Below, piece by piece: positions 1 to 10,515 of a stretch of DNA of 64,000 nt. The DNA is taken from the NCBI GenBank assembly GCA_027924585.1, contig BSBM01000822.1:2622001-2686000 (forward strand), given 5' to 3'. How positions within the stretch are numbered: position 1 is the first letter of the stretch; the number at the start of each line of letters is the position of its first letter. Origin of the DNA: Larix kaempferi. Taxonomy: Eukaryota; Streptophyta; Pinopsida; Pinales; Pinaceae. A program made the position numbers and the translations under genes. A model generated the notes under the pieces. That model did no database searches. It was not told the DNA's origin and was given only the letters and a program-made list of their open reading frames with translations.

Positions 1-195
1 ACTTGTGTTAACATATGGTACTACACCTTGTCATCATACCCAATCATGTGGCCTAAACCATACGTAGGTTGAAACACTAACAACCCCTCAAACTACCTTC
101 AACCATACCTCAACTTCTAGGTCCACTTAGCCTTGCATTGGTTTCCGTGACTCATCGTTTACCCATCTTTAGAAACCTTTGTTTGGGTCCAATCA
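1..195 (-). mobile_element. Part of a long LTR (TGTTATCAC family), left of the Copia-1 insertion
   Basis: This is non-coding sequence contiguous with 7403-7595 once Copia-1 and one copy of its AATCA target duplication are removed. The joined segment, read on the minus strand, resembles the first few hundred bases of the LTRs at 18457 and 27794. The rest of the element lies outside the window. The assignment of this left part rests mainly on its continuity with 7403-7595; its own similarity to the family is weaker. Confidence 0.5.
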
Positions 196-844
196 TGTTG
201 ATGTATATGTAACTTCGGAATGTATTTCACATATATGTATATTGTATTCCTATAGAGATGGTATTATTCCTCTATAAGGAAGTGTCGTCATTTATATTGT
301 AAGTGTTGTAACTTATACTTGATGGGTTATTAGCCACCTTATTTGGGGTCGGCCCTGTATAAGTCATGTGGGTCAAAGGGTTATTAGACCACCCTATTGG
401 GGGTCGGCCATGTGGGTCAAAGGGTTATTAGACCACCCTATTGGGGGTCGGCCCACTCAGCATTATGTTATGTGGTTAAGTTCGAGCCTACATGAGTTAG
501 GTAAAAAGGCAAGTCAAGTCAAGTATAAATAGAGTGCGGGAGGCACTCTATTTACTTACTCACTTCTCACACATGCACTCAAGGAGGAGTGGCGCACTTA
601 TGGAGGAGAAGGATCTGCTGCTAGGTTATGGAAATCTCTCTTGGTTGGTTGTATCATTGCTCTATCTATATCTGAGGAAGTTATTGGGGTTTTTCACCTT
701 TATGGTTTTCCCCAAGTAAATCTTTGTGTCTCTTGTGTGCTTGCATTATTGTCTCCATGATTGATATGCTGTAGATATGCTGTACATGTTGTTCTCTCAG
801 TTAAGATCCTAGATCAGATTGAAGTAAATTCTGAAAATTTAACA
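196..844 (+). repeat. Copia-1 5' LTR
   Basis: Begins TGTTGATG and ends TTTAACA. It is 649 bp, equal in length to the 3' LTR, and the only difference I found by eye is A at 670 versus C at 7223. It holds two 44-bp direct repeats at 365-408 and 409-452, preceded by a weaker third copy near 325-364, all carrying a GGGGTCGGCC motif. The 61-codon open frame at 534-719 recurs in the 3' LTR and is not considered a gene. Confidence 0.95.
524..531 (+). promoter_or_regulatory. TATA box of the Copia-1 5' LTR
   Basis: TATAAATA is followed by GAGTGCGGGAGGCACTC, which contains the inverted pair GAGTGC/GCACTC. The same site is at 7077-7084 in the 3' LTR. The LTRs of Copia-2 and Copia-3 carry TATAAATA in the equivalent place on their sense strand. 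It probably marks the U3 promoter, with transcription starting about 30 bp downstream. Confidence 0.7.
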
Positions 845-856
845 TGGTATCAGAGC
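845..856 (+). other. Primer binding site, initiator tRNA-Met
   Basis: TGGTATCAGAGC directly abuts the 5' LTR. It is the standard complement of the 3' end of plant initiator tRNA-Met, used by most plant Copia elements. Confidence 0.9.
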
Positions 857-3780
857 TAGCCTGAAAGAAGACATGATATGGCATGTATGACACTTGTTGC
901 ACTTACGATGCTAGGGCTTGATATAGCAAAAACCAGTCATCGTAGCACTTTCGCTATAAATCCGTTTTGGCGAATTTTTCGGATCTGAAATTGTTACAGG
1001 ACGAAGCTAAGATCTCCAGGTATCTTGTGTCCAAAGGACAACCTCTAATTCGTTGTACTTTGTGATTTATGATCTGTACAATATAGGGTTTCTGCCTCTT
1101 CCAGATCTGAGTCAAAATCAGGTGACCTTGGGAAAAAGGTCATATCTTGGGCTAGGAAGCTCCAAATGAAATTTCATAAAAAGTGACAGGTAGTACACAG
1201 TCTGCACTATCTCAGAAAACTTTTTCAGAGGCCGAAGTTGAACCAGTGACATGTGGCACGCCGTACAAGTTCGCTCTCCTGTATTATCCCATAAACAGGT
1301 CACGTTGCGACATTTGGCATAACTCTCTCTCAGAGAATCCAATTGAGGTCAGACCTGTCAGGATGAAAAGATAACAGGTCAGGCTATCTCAGAAAACTTT
1401 TTCAGACCCTGTGGATCAAAAATTTTGGAGTTACACCAGAAACAATCAGGTACATATTTCTGTCAAAACAGAATTATTTTTTGGTACCTTCATTCATGGC
1501 TTCCGGAATTTAGGGCTTTGGAGAAAGTTGGAATTTTTGTAATCGGAGACCACGGCTGGATGCTACTCATCAAAATAGAAATTTAGAGACCAAGATCAGA
1601 ATTTTTGGTTGGGCAGAAGGCTGGGCTTGATTAGACCCGAGTTCGGGACTTTGATCAGAAAAGTGGAAAATTAGGGCTTCTGTAAAAATGGGAATTTTTG
1701 AAATCTGTGACCACGGCTGGAAGCTCCTCAAAAAAATAGAAGCTTAGAGCTTTGGATCAAACATTTTGATGGGGCAAAAGAGTGGGCTTCATCAAACCCC
1801 AGTTCAGGGTCACGTCCAGTGAATCCGGAAGTTTCAAAGGCAAAATTGAGGAGTGAAACTTTGCAGTTTTCAAATTCTGAATATACCAGTTTGATTAGTT
1901 CATCAAGGCGCATATTCCTATCCTATCGGAAGGTTGAAATTCAAAGTTTGAATTTTTGGGGTTTCTCTGACAAACCCATATCCAGCTCAAGGTCCAGTTC
2001 TTGCAAATCAAGTGGATTGGGTTAATCCTAGAAGAAGATGGATTGATCACCTGCATAAGTGAAAGAAGTTCCTGTCTCAGAGGGAGATGAGGATAAGGCC
2101 TTACATAAGAAGATTACAAGCGATCTCGACAGGTATGACTCATCGAGGTATGTTTCGATATTTGTCCATGATTAAGTTTATGGTATGTTTGTCTTCATGT
2201 TATTACGGTTAGTACAATTTTGATTTTAGATTTGTTGTATCACCTTAACAAAATTATGAATGCATGATAGAAGATATTCATTGGTTAGGGTGTTGACACT
2301 TATGATTGTACTAATGCATTATGGTGTTGTATGAGGTTTATGTTTTCTACTAACATGAAAGGTACACCAAGAAAGACAAATCATGTTCTGGTCCAAGATC
2401 ATATGATCATGATGACATGAGGATAAAGACTCATCCATTGTCATGGATCTCATAGAAGATCCATTTACGAGGTATGTATAACTTGGTTTTGTAATGGTTA
2501 ACATATGAGACATGCAGGTTACTAGCACAAGTCACTGAATAGAACCAAAAGATATTATGCGGGTATGTTAGACATAAACTAGCTAGCATGCTAATCCAGG
2601 TATGTTTTTCCTATATCAAGCTAGAATCCTACCTTGGTTTAGGATCTTATACTGTTGTGTTGTTAATAATGATTATTCATGAAATCATCAGTTTGAATAA
2701 TCATGGTTGTATGCATATTATGTTTCTTACCATAATTGATGATATGACTAACCAGAAGAATCATGAAGGTATAGGTTTGAATAATCACAGGTTTTATGCA
2801 TATTATATCTCTTATCTTGATTGATGATTCAACTAACCTAAAGAGTCATAGGTTTGAGTAATTACAGGTTTAGACATGTTATGTTTCTTATGATTTGACT
2901 AACCATAAGAATCCTACGTAAACCTTGAATGCTAATACTTATTATTTTCTGTTTGAAATGATCATGACTATACATGCTTGAGATTATTGTGTTTTAATAG
3001 TATGCTAATGAATGTATGATTTTATATGAGCTCACAAGGATAACACAATCATGATACTAATAAGCATGCATAGGGATCAAGGATGAATATGAGTTCAAGA
3101 ACAGGTAATTCAGGAAGCAAAGATCAAGAGGGAGCACACTCTAGTTGTTCCTACAAGAAAGCAAAGGAGCACACTTCAGTAGTTTATGAAAGGATGCAGA
3201 TATTCAGAGGGAGTTGACCATCTCACTACATCTCACAACAGAAAGGTGTAGAAGAAGCTACTTCAGATTAGGACTCCAGCAGCTCCTGCAAGGAAGCGAA
3301 GACTCAGAGGGAGTCCACCCAACGAACAAACAAAGATAAGTATTTGAATTGTCATTTCTTAAATAATACTGTTCAATAATGTATATACTGATGTTCCTAG
3401 AATTAGGTTGTGTATTATGCATATTAGAATGATTGAATTAATGAACAGTATACTACTAATATGCATGTGTTGGGTAAGTGGCCTATGGCACTGTACAACA
3501 TTCCATTGCTACTTATCTAGAATGAAACCTCTTTGCTGACATGTTGGGAGTTGTGCACACTCTTAACAATGTTCTGGTAGAGATTGGAAGGCATCTAGAA
3601 AGTTACGGGATATGGATAAATGTTGTATTGAAGCATTGGCTAAGATAATTGCATGACTGTATGACATATTTCTTCATGTGTAAGAATTTGTTCTGAAAAT
3701 TATGAGATGTTTCTAATCATGCAATTTAACCTGTTTTGTAGGAAAGACCGTATATCTTCACCTACAAAAGGACTACAACA
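857..3780 (+). other. Copia-1 non-coding internal region with short tandem repeats
   Basis: No credible open frame is present. Gag, protease and integrase are missing or unrecognisable. Imperfect direct duplications are visible: about 150 bp around 1530-1680 and 1688-1830 (both with GACCACGGCTGGA), a CTATCTCAGAAAACTTTTTCAGA motif-containing pair near 1207 and 1383, and AT-rich units of roughly 130 bp at 2690-2910 (GGTTTGAATAATCA). The part from about 3290 to 3780 closely matches, in sense orientation, the spacer between gag and RT of Copia-2 at 8860-9440, so it is a lineage feature and not random decay. Confidence 0.7.
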
Positions 3781-4150
3781 TTTGTTCCAGCAACAAAGAT
3801 ATCTATTGAAGATATTGAAGTTCCCAGGATCTGGGATGAAGAAATGGAATGCCATGATCCGTCGATCATGAAGAATGATGTTTGGGATGTAGTCCCAAGA
3901 TGTGAAGGGAAGTTTGTTATGATTTCCAAATGGAACTATCAGATCAAGCATGTTGCAGATGGCAGCATTGAGAAATATAAAAGTGATGAAATAGAAGATG
4001 CACCAGATGGATCTCATGACAGCATGGTGTAGTCATATATGTGTGCAGAACTTGGTATGGTAGGATAGACAGCTTTCTATCCAGTTTGGGCGTTACCAAG
4101 AGTAAAGCAGATTCCAACCTTTTCTACAAGGTTGAAGAAGGCAATCCAGT
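3781..4150 (+). pseudogene. Copia-1 reverse transcriptase, N-terminal remnant
   Basis: The frame at 3844-4032 resembles the start of the Copia RT domain of Copia-2 (MKNDVW, then SKW.Y.IKH.ADGSIEK), but it runs out after about 60 residues because the following RT core is deleted. Further remnants at 4080-4150 resemble the block ahead of the catalytic motif. Several hundred bases of RT core present in Copia-2 are missing here. It cannot encode a working polymerase. Confidence 0.75.
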
Positions 4151-4161
4151 GATACTACTTT

Positions 4162-5130
4162 TTGTATGCAGATAACCTGTTTGTTACAGGTAAAGATAGA
4201 TTGATTGCCGACACGCAGCGGAAGCTTTCTTCCAAAGTTCGATATGAAGAACTTGGGGATGATGCACTATTTGTTTTTGGCATGGAGGTGTGGCAGAGTG
4301 CATATGGAATCTTCCTTGGACAAGGGAAGTATGTAGTAGAGATCCTGAAGAGGTTCGGGATGATGGACTGCAAGAAAATGGCCACACCTATGGCATCGAA
4401 TCTGAAGCTTCTATGTGATGCTTCATCTGAGCCGGTTGATGTCTCTTTGTATCGTCAGATGATTGGGTCCTTGATGTACCTGACGAACACGAGACCAGAC
4501 ATTTGCTTTGCTGTGAACACATTGAGCCAGTTCCTGACGGATCCGAGGAGTGTTCACCTGGTTGCTGTAAAGCATGTTCTGAGGTACCTGAAGGGTACAG
4601 TGGATTATGGGCTCAGGTATGAGGAGAATCAAAAGTTTAACCTGCAGGGTTATGTTGATTCAGATTGGGCTGGCAGTGCTGCAGATAGGAAGAGCACATC
4701 TAGGTGCTGCTTCAGTATGGGATCAGGTGTGATCTCTTGGTTTAGCAGGAAGCAGTCCTGCGTAGCACTGAGTACAGCTGAGGCAGAGTATGTTGCAGCC
4801 TGTTCAGCTAGTTGTGAGGCAGTATGGCTATGGAAGCTACTGTCTGAGCTATTTGATCTCTTGTTGGATGCTACTGGTATCTTCTGTGATAACCAAAGTT
4901 GTGTGAAGCTGTCCGAGAACCCAGTGTTTCATGACAGGTCGAAACACATAGAGATCAAATATCACTATATCAGGGATATGGTGCAGAGAGGAGCTGTGAA
5001 GCTCCTGTATGTTGCGACGGACGAGCAGATTGCAGATGTGCTGACGAAGCCACTAGCCAGAGTGAAGTTCGAGTACTTCAGAGAGAGGCTTGGCGTTCTT
5101 CAGATCGAGGACACTTCGAGGAAGAAGTGA
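4162..5130 (+). pseudogene. Copia-1 RT C-terminus plus RNase H
   Basis: This is an open frame of 322 codons covering the end of the Copia RT and its RNase H. The RT catalytic motif, normally YVDD, reads YADN, so a catalytic aspartate is lost. The remaining RT blocks are good: GMEVWQ, KRFGMMDCK, ATPMA, YRQMIGSLMYLTNTRPDI and LRYLKGT. The RNase H keeps its acidic residues in VDSDWAG, STAEAEY and FCDNQS, and ends with the Copia signature IADVLTKPL. It ends at a TGA just before the repeat arrays. The N-terminal RT is broken upstream, so the frame is probably not translated as a functional unit. The RNase H itself looks intact, which fits recent transposition despite a dead RT. Confidence 0.88.
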
Positions 5131-5229
5131 TGGACACATTTGCTGAAGCCATTCCAAGCATGTGGGAAGGAGGATCCTTCACATGGCTGTGGATGTAAGC
5201 GCTGGATGATGAGCATCAGGATGATGTTC

Positions 5230-5715
5230 TGGTTTCTGCTTGATATGATCATTTTTATGTATGTATGTACGCATCATGTTGGATGCTGGATATGATCAGT
5301 TGGATCATTTTTATGTATGTATGTATGTATCATGTTGGATGCTGGATATGATCAGTTGGATCATGTGTACGTATTTTGTATATGCATCATGTTGGATGCT
5401 TGGACCATGTATCTGTATATGTATCAGGTGGATACATTGTATGATCAGGTGGATCATGTATGGTGATATGTATCATATTTGTATCAGGTGGATACATTGT
5501 ATGATCAGGAGGATCATGTATGATGATATGTATCAGGTAGATACTTGGTATGCATCAGGTAGATGCATTGATGATCAGGAGGATCATGTATGATGATATG
5601 TATCATGTATTTGTATCAGGTGGATACATTGATGATCAGGAGGATCATGTATGATGATATGTATCAGGTAGATACTTGGTATGCATCAGGTAGATGCATT
5701 GATGATCAGGTGGAT
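5230..5715 (+). repeat. Imperfect tandem repeats with GATCAGGTGGATCATGTATG-like units
   Basis: The stretch is built from variants of GGATCATGT, TATGTATCAGG and GATGCATTGATGATCAGG, in units of roughly 55 to 115 bp. The longest clear duplication pairs 5505-5590 with 5625-5712. The small open frames across it are by-products of the repetition. It lies between RNase H and the 3' LTR of Copia-1. Confidence 0.8.
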
Positions 5716-5910
5716 CATGCAGCAGGATGTTGCAGTGATGATGATCAGGATGATCATGGATGGTGAGCTTCAGGATGTTGCTCCAGATGACATGCAGCAG
5801 GATGTTGCAGTGATGATGATCAGGATGATCATGGATGGTGAGCTTCAGGATGTTGCTCCAGATGACATGCAGCAGGACGTTGCAGTGATGATGATCAGGA
5901 CGATCATGAG
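5715..5910 (+). repeat. 75-bp tandem repeat, about 2.6 copies
   Basis: The unit starts ATGCAGCAGGATGTTGCAG and repeats every 75 bp. The period is a multiple of three, so one frame stays open through it at 5681-5923, but I see no sign that this is a gene. Confidence 0.85.
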
Positions 5911-5987
5911 TACATCAGGATGATGTATGGTGAGTATCAGGTTGATACTCTGTGGCCGTGGATCAGGTTGTGCAGATGAGCATGTCT

Positions 5988-6510
5988 GGGAGATCCTATA
6001 GGTCGGAGTTGTGTACCCGTAACAGCCTGGGATGCTCTTTCGAGACATTGCTCTGGGAGGACATGTAATTTGTGCCCTGGGAGATCTCAGGTCGGAGTTG
6101 TGTACCCGTAACACTGAGATGCTCTTGCGAGGTTTTGTCCTATGGCATGTAATTTGGGCCCTGGGAGATTTCAGGTCGGAGTTGTGTACCCGTAACATCC
6201 TGAGATGCTCTTTCGAGGTTTTGCCATGACCACATGTAATAGCGCCCTGGGAGATTTCAGGTCGGAGTTGTGTACCCGTAACATCCTGAGATGCTCTTGC
6301 GAGGTTTTGTGGTGGACCACATGTAATTTGTGCCCTGGGAGATTTCAGGTTGGAGTTGTGTACCCGTAACATCCTGAGATGCTCTTTCGAGGTTTTGTGG
6401 TGGGGTCACATGTAATAGCGCCCTGGGAGATCCTACAGGTCGGAGTTGTGTACCCGTAACATCCTGGGATGCTCTTTCGAGGTTTTGTGACGCACGTAAT
6501 TAGTCCTGAG
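5988..6510 (+). repeat. 84-91-bp tandem repeat, six copies
   Basis: Units begin at about 5988, 6079, 6163, 6249, 6337 and 6425. Each carries GGGAGAT, then CAGGTCGGAGTTGTGTACCC, GTAACA, GATGCTCTT and CGAGGTTTTG, followed by a more variable CACATGTAAT spacer. The array is internal to Copia-1, close to its 3' LTR. It has no palindromic repeats or unrelated spacers, so it is not CRISPR-like. Confidence 0.9.
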
Positions 6511-6739
6511 GATTCCACAGTATGGCCAGTGATGATGAAGACCTGCAGGTGGTGGGCCTACATCTAGTATGAAAAAGGACTGGCTCTGTAGAACTTCCTA
6601 TGACGAGTAGATTCAGAGATTGATTGAGATAGCAGCAGCAGTGACGATGATGATGACTCAATGACGATTATCTAGTGACGATGATCCAGAGAAGATGACT
6701 TGTGCTAGAAGAACTGTGCTGAGAAATACCTTCCTAGTT

Positions 6740-6748
6740 AAGAGGGAG
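6740..6748 (+). other. Polypurine tract of Copia-1
   Basis: AAGAGGGAG lies directly before the 3' LTR, the expected position for priming plus-strand DNA synthesis. Confidence 0.8.
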
Positions 6749-7397
6749 TGTTGATGTATATGTAACTTCGGAATGTATTTCACATATATGTATATTGTAT
6801 TCCTATAGAGATGGTATTATTCCTCTATAAGGAAGTGTCGTCATTTATATTGTAAGTGTTGTAACTTATACTTGATGGGTTATTAGCCACCTTATTTGGG
6901 GTCGGCCCTGTATAAGTCATGTGGGTCAAAGGGTTATTAGACCACCCTATTGGGGGTCGGCCATGTGGGTCAAAGGGTTATTAGACCACCCTATTGGGGG
7001 TCGGCCCACTCAGCATTATGTTATGTGGTTAAGTTCGAGCCTACATGAGTTAGGTAAAAAGGCAAGTCAAGTCAAGTATAAATAGAGTGCGGGAGGCACT
7101 CTATTTACTTACTCACTTCTCACACATGCACTCAAGGAGGAGTGGCGCACTTATGGAGGAGAAGGATCTGCTGCTAGGTTATGGAAATCTCTCTTGGTTG
7201 GTTGTATCATTGCTCTATCTATCTCTGAGGAAGTTATTGGGGTTTTTCACCTTTATGGTTTTCCCCAAGTAAATCTTTGTGTCTCTTGTGTGCTTGCATT
7301 ATTGTCTCCATGATTGATATGCTGTAGATATGCTGTACATGTTGTTCTCTCAGTTAAGATCCTAGATCAGATTGAAGTAAATTCTGAAAATTTAACA
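6749..7397 (+). repeat. Copia-1 3' LTR
   Basis: This is the 649-bp copy of 196-844, differing by eye only at 7223. TATA box at 7077-7084. It is followed by the target duplication AATCA at 7398-7402. Confidence 0.95.
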
Positions 7398-7402
7398 AAT
7401 CA

Positions 7403-7595
7403 ACTGTGATTGGTAATAGGGTCTCCCCCTAGGTCTTGTTACACCCTGACCTAAAGCGAAGAGTGCCTCGATTGACGTGACTCCCACCTTGCCTTGGGAA
7501 CCGTGGCATCTCTTGGGTCACCTCTTTAGTTGCCTGTCTCCTCTACCGTTCCGGATGGGATACCACCAGGGGCAACTACAAGTTGTGTGATAACA
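7403..7595 (-). mobile_element. Terminal piece of a TGTTATCAC-family LTR inserted in Copia-2
   Basis: Read on the minus strand from 7595 it starts TGTTATCAC, then matches the first 200 bp of the LTR at 27794: a GTAGTTGCCCCT block, GGCAAC, AAAGAGGTG, CACG, CAATCGAGGCA and GGGGGAGACCC, in the same order. On its right the Copia-2 RNase H reading frame resumes directly, so this LTR inserted into Copia-2. The other end lies beyond the left edge of the window. Confidence 0.75.
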
Positions 7596-8826
7596 GGTAC
7601 CTCAATATATGCTTTGCAGCAATCAGGTGAACATGTCTCGGATCTGTCAAGAATTGGCTCAGGGTGTTCACAACAAAGCATATGTCTGGTCTCGTGTTCG
7701 TCAAATACATCAACAAATAAATCATCTGATGGTACATTGTGGCATCAACTGTCTTTGATGAAGCATCACACAGTGGCTTCAAGTTTGATGCCATTGGTGT
7801 GGCCATTTCCTTGCAGTCCATCATTCCGAACCTCTTTAGAATCTCCACTGCATACTTTCCTTGACCAAGGAAGATCCCATCCACACTCTGCCACACCTCC
7901 ATGCCTAAGAAGTAATGCATCATCCCCAGGTCCTTCATCTCGAACTCTGCGGCAAGCCTCCTCTTTGCATCTGCAATGAGCTCATCCTCACTTGTTAGAA
8001 ACAGGTCATCTACATATAGCAGAAGTATCACTGGTCTTCCGCTTTTAACCTTGAAGTAAAGGTTGGAATCTGCTTTACTCTTGGTAAAGCCTAAGCTCAT
8101 CAGGAAGTTGTCCATCCTGCCATACCATGTCCTGGGTGCCTGCTTCAATCAATACAAGGCTTTCTTTAACTTGCACACATGAGTCTGCCTGTCACGTGTC
8201 TCAAATCCTAGTGGCTGCTCCACGTACACTTCCTCTTCAACTACACCATTCAAGAATGTTGTCTTGACATCCATCTAGTGTACCTTCCATTTCATTACTG
8301 CAGCCAATGCCAGTATAGATCTGATAGAAGCATACCTTGCTACAGGTGCAAATGTCTCATCGTAGCCTATGCCTTCCTTCTGGGAGAAGCCACATGCCAC
8401 AAATCTTGCCTTGTGTTTTTCAATGCTACCATCTGCAGCATGCTTGATCTTGTATATCCACTTCGAAGTCACAGCAGACTTCCCTTTTGGTCTCAGAACT
8501 ATCTCCCAGACATCATTCTTCATAATCGATTGGTACTCCTCGATCATGGCATCCTTCCATTTTTTCTTCTCTGCTGCTTCTTCGTAGCTGGAAGGTTCTT
8601 TATCAATGATGTCGCATAGCAGGGCCACATAGCTGGAGTATGGTCCGGGTCTCTTGCTTTCTCTGTCCATCCCCTCTAGAGTGCCGTACTTCTCTGCATC
8701 TTGTATTTCCTCTTGTGCCCATGTTGGTCTTCTTTTGTGGGAGTTCTTCTCACGAGGTGGATCTAAAGGTTCTTGTGGTTCTGCCAAGTCATGATCTTCA
8801 TGATCTTCTGGAACCGCTTCTTCCAT
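7596..8826 (-). pseudogene. Copia-2 reverse transcriptase and start of RNase H
   Basis: Read from 8826 down, the frame gives the Copia RT: an acidic lead-in, then SIMKNDVWEIV, SKWIYKIKHAADGSIEKHKA, FAPVARYASIR, the [10 protein letters not shown] block, LKQAPRTWYGRMD and an intact YVDDLFL catalytic motif near 8010. It continues into MATPMAS, LTNTRPDIC and HILRYL, where the inserted LTR cuts it. Two in-frame stop codons interrupt it, a TAG near 8276 just before MDVKTT and a TGA near 8152 just before LKQAP. Apart from these the RT core is well preserved, in contrast to Copia-1. Confidence 0.9.
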
Positions 8827-8859
8827 TACTGAGTCTCTAATTCTGGGAACTTTAGGTTC

Positions 8860-9600
8860 TTCATTTTCTTCGGTAGGTAGTTTTCTTGATTTGTTGTCGC
8901 TGAATTATCGTCACTTGTTTTTCGAAACAAGTCTCAATATTATTCTCTTGTAGGTGATGGTACACGATCTTCCTACAAGTCAAATTTAGTTGCGTGGTTA
9001 GAAACATTTCATAATTTTCAAAACAAATTCTTATGCATAAAGACATAAGTCATACAGTCATACAATTATCTTAGCCAATGCTACAACATTCATCCATATC
9101 CCGTATTCATACGGTAACTTTCTAGATGCCTTCCATCTCTACGAGAACATTTTTAAGAGCGTGCACTACTCCCAACATGTCAGCAACGAGGTTTCATTCT
9201 AGATAAGTAGCAATGGAATGTTGTACAATACCATAGGCCACTTACCCATTACTTGCATATTTAGTAGTGTTCTGTTCATTAATGCAACTTTTCTAACATG
9301 CATAATACACATCCTAACTCTAGGAACATTAGTATGTACACGAATGAACAATATCATTTAAGTATTTAGTTATACAAGAAATGATAATTTAAATACTTAT
9401 CTTTGTTTGGTTGTTGGGTGGACTCCCTCTTCATCTTTGCTTCCTTGCAGAAACTCCTGGAGTCTCTGATAGTGTGCTCTACTTCATCCTTTGATTCTGA
9501 GGACCTGTGTCTTTCTTGCTTATGATCCGAAATGTTGAGCAAGTATTGTAGATCATTTGTTCTTTGTATTGGAGTAGACTCTGTGTGTCCCTTCTTCTTT
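8860..9600 (-). other. Copia-2 spacer between gag and RT, shared with Copia-1
   Basis: This non-coding, AT-rich stretch sits where protease and integrase should be. On the minus strand it runs from GGGAGTCCACCCAAC through GGTAAGTGGCCTATGG and CATTCCATTGCTACTTATC to a pyrimidine-rich end, CTTGTAGG near 8975. The same series of blocks occurs at about 3305-3745 in Copia-1. The GTAAGT-like start and TTTGTAG/CTTGTAG end resemble splice sites, so an intron-like origin is possible. I see no protein similarity in any frame. Confidence 0.7.
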
Positions 9601-9605
9601 ATTCA

Positions 9606-10487
9606 TCATAATACATATTCTTCATCACTTGAAGAGTCATCCCTTTCTTCTCTGGTTCTTTTTCTTGTTGGTTCATCATCTTCAGCGGTGTGAGCATGAT
9701 GCCTCTTCTTGTCGGATTTCTTGGAGGGACCTTGATTTCTGGGACAATTTCTTGAGTAATGTCCCTTCTCATCACATGTGTAGCTTCTAATACTGGATAG
9801 ATCTCTTCTGGGTCTCCTTTGTCTTTTGTGATGGTGGTCCTCCCTCTTGTTGTGATTTCTTCTAGTGTGAACTGTGAGAGCTTGATCATCATTTGCTCCC
9901 ATCTTCTCTTCTCTTGCTATTAGTTGAGACTCAAGCTTCTTCTTGAGTGCATTCTTCCCATAGTCTACTGAAGGTGATCAACTTCTTTCTGGCACATATT
10001 CCTTGAATGAATGAGTCCCATGATATTGGGAGACCATTCAAGGTGGTCATAACAATCTCTCCTTCTTCTACCTTTTCTTCAACTGCTTCAAGTTGTTCCT
10101 TGATTTGAGAGACCCTTGTGAAGAGGATTGCATGGTCTTTGAGTTTAGGATCTTCACATTCTTGAGCTGGTTCCTTAATGTCATCTTCCGATTGATGTAA
10201 TTTCCTTCGAATAACTTCGTCAAAACATCAAACATCTCCTTGGGTGTCTTCAAGGATGACACATCAGGGATGAGATGATCTTTAATGGAGTCTGCAATAA
10301 TTCTCTTGGCCTTGGCCAAGTTCTTCTTGTGGATATCTTTTGCTTCATCTCCCTCTAGTGCTGGAACTTCCTCACTAACATATTTGTCCAAATCATTTTC
10401 TTCAAGGACAAGAGCAATCCTATACTTCCATGCTCGGAAGTTGTCAACTCCCTCAAGCTTATCCTCAAGCTTGGTGTGGTGAGTCAT
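9606..10487 (-). pseudogene. Copia-2 gag with damaged zinc knuckle
   Basis: An ATG at 10487 starts a Copia-type gag (UBN2-like) with the features KLEDKLEGVDNFRAWKYRI, LEENDLDKYV, KRIIADSIKDHLIP, EMFDVLTKLFEG and NRKMTLRNQL. The first open stretch ends at 10068. Recognisable gag continues through 9903-10067 in other frames (MTTLNGLP-like block), showing frameshifts. A basic C-terminal part at 9902-9606 holds the nucleic-acid-binding knuckle, but it reads SYTCDEKGHYSRNC: the first cysteine of the CCHC set is serine. Gag would normally package element RNA in virus-like particles in the cytoplasm. Confidence 0.88.
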
Positions 10488-10515
10488 TTTGAAATGAGAA
10501 CCTCAAATGGAAATA

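Larger units (their letters stand above)
196..7397 (+). mobile_element. Copia-1, complete LTR retrotransposon with defective coding region
   Basis: Two 649-bp direct repeats (196-844 and 6749-7397), each beginning TG and ending CA, are flanked by the 5-bp duplication AATCA at 191-195 and 7398-7402. A primer site follows the 5' LTR and a purine tract precedes the 3' LTR. The internal region of about 5.9 kb contains only damaged reverse transcriptase and an open RNase H region. I find no convincing gag, protease or integrase. The RNase H sequence is of Copia type, which sets the superfamily. The near-identity of the LTRs indicates recent insertion, so the element was probably copied using proteins supplied in trans. 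Confidence 0.93.

Noticed and set aside
534-719. 61-codon open frame in both Copia-1 LTRs (also 7087-7272)
   Set aside because: It lies downstream of the TATA box in the leader region of the LTR, is short and has no domain. Its presence in both copies is due to LTR duplication.
5681-5923. Open frame with a 25-residue repeated peptide
   Set aside because: It is an automatic result of a 75-bp tandem repeat with a period divisible by three; no start context or homology.
5988-6510. Regular repeats with conserved cores resembling a CRISPR array
   Set aside because: The spacers are themselves repeated, the units lie inside a plant LTR retrotransposon, and no cas gene is present.
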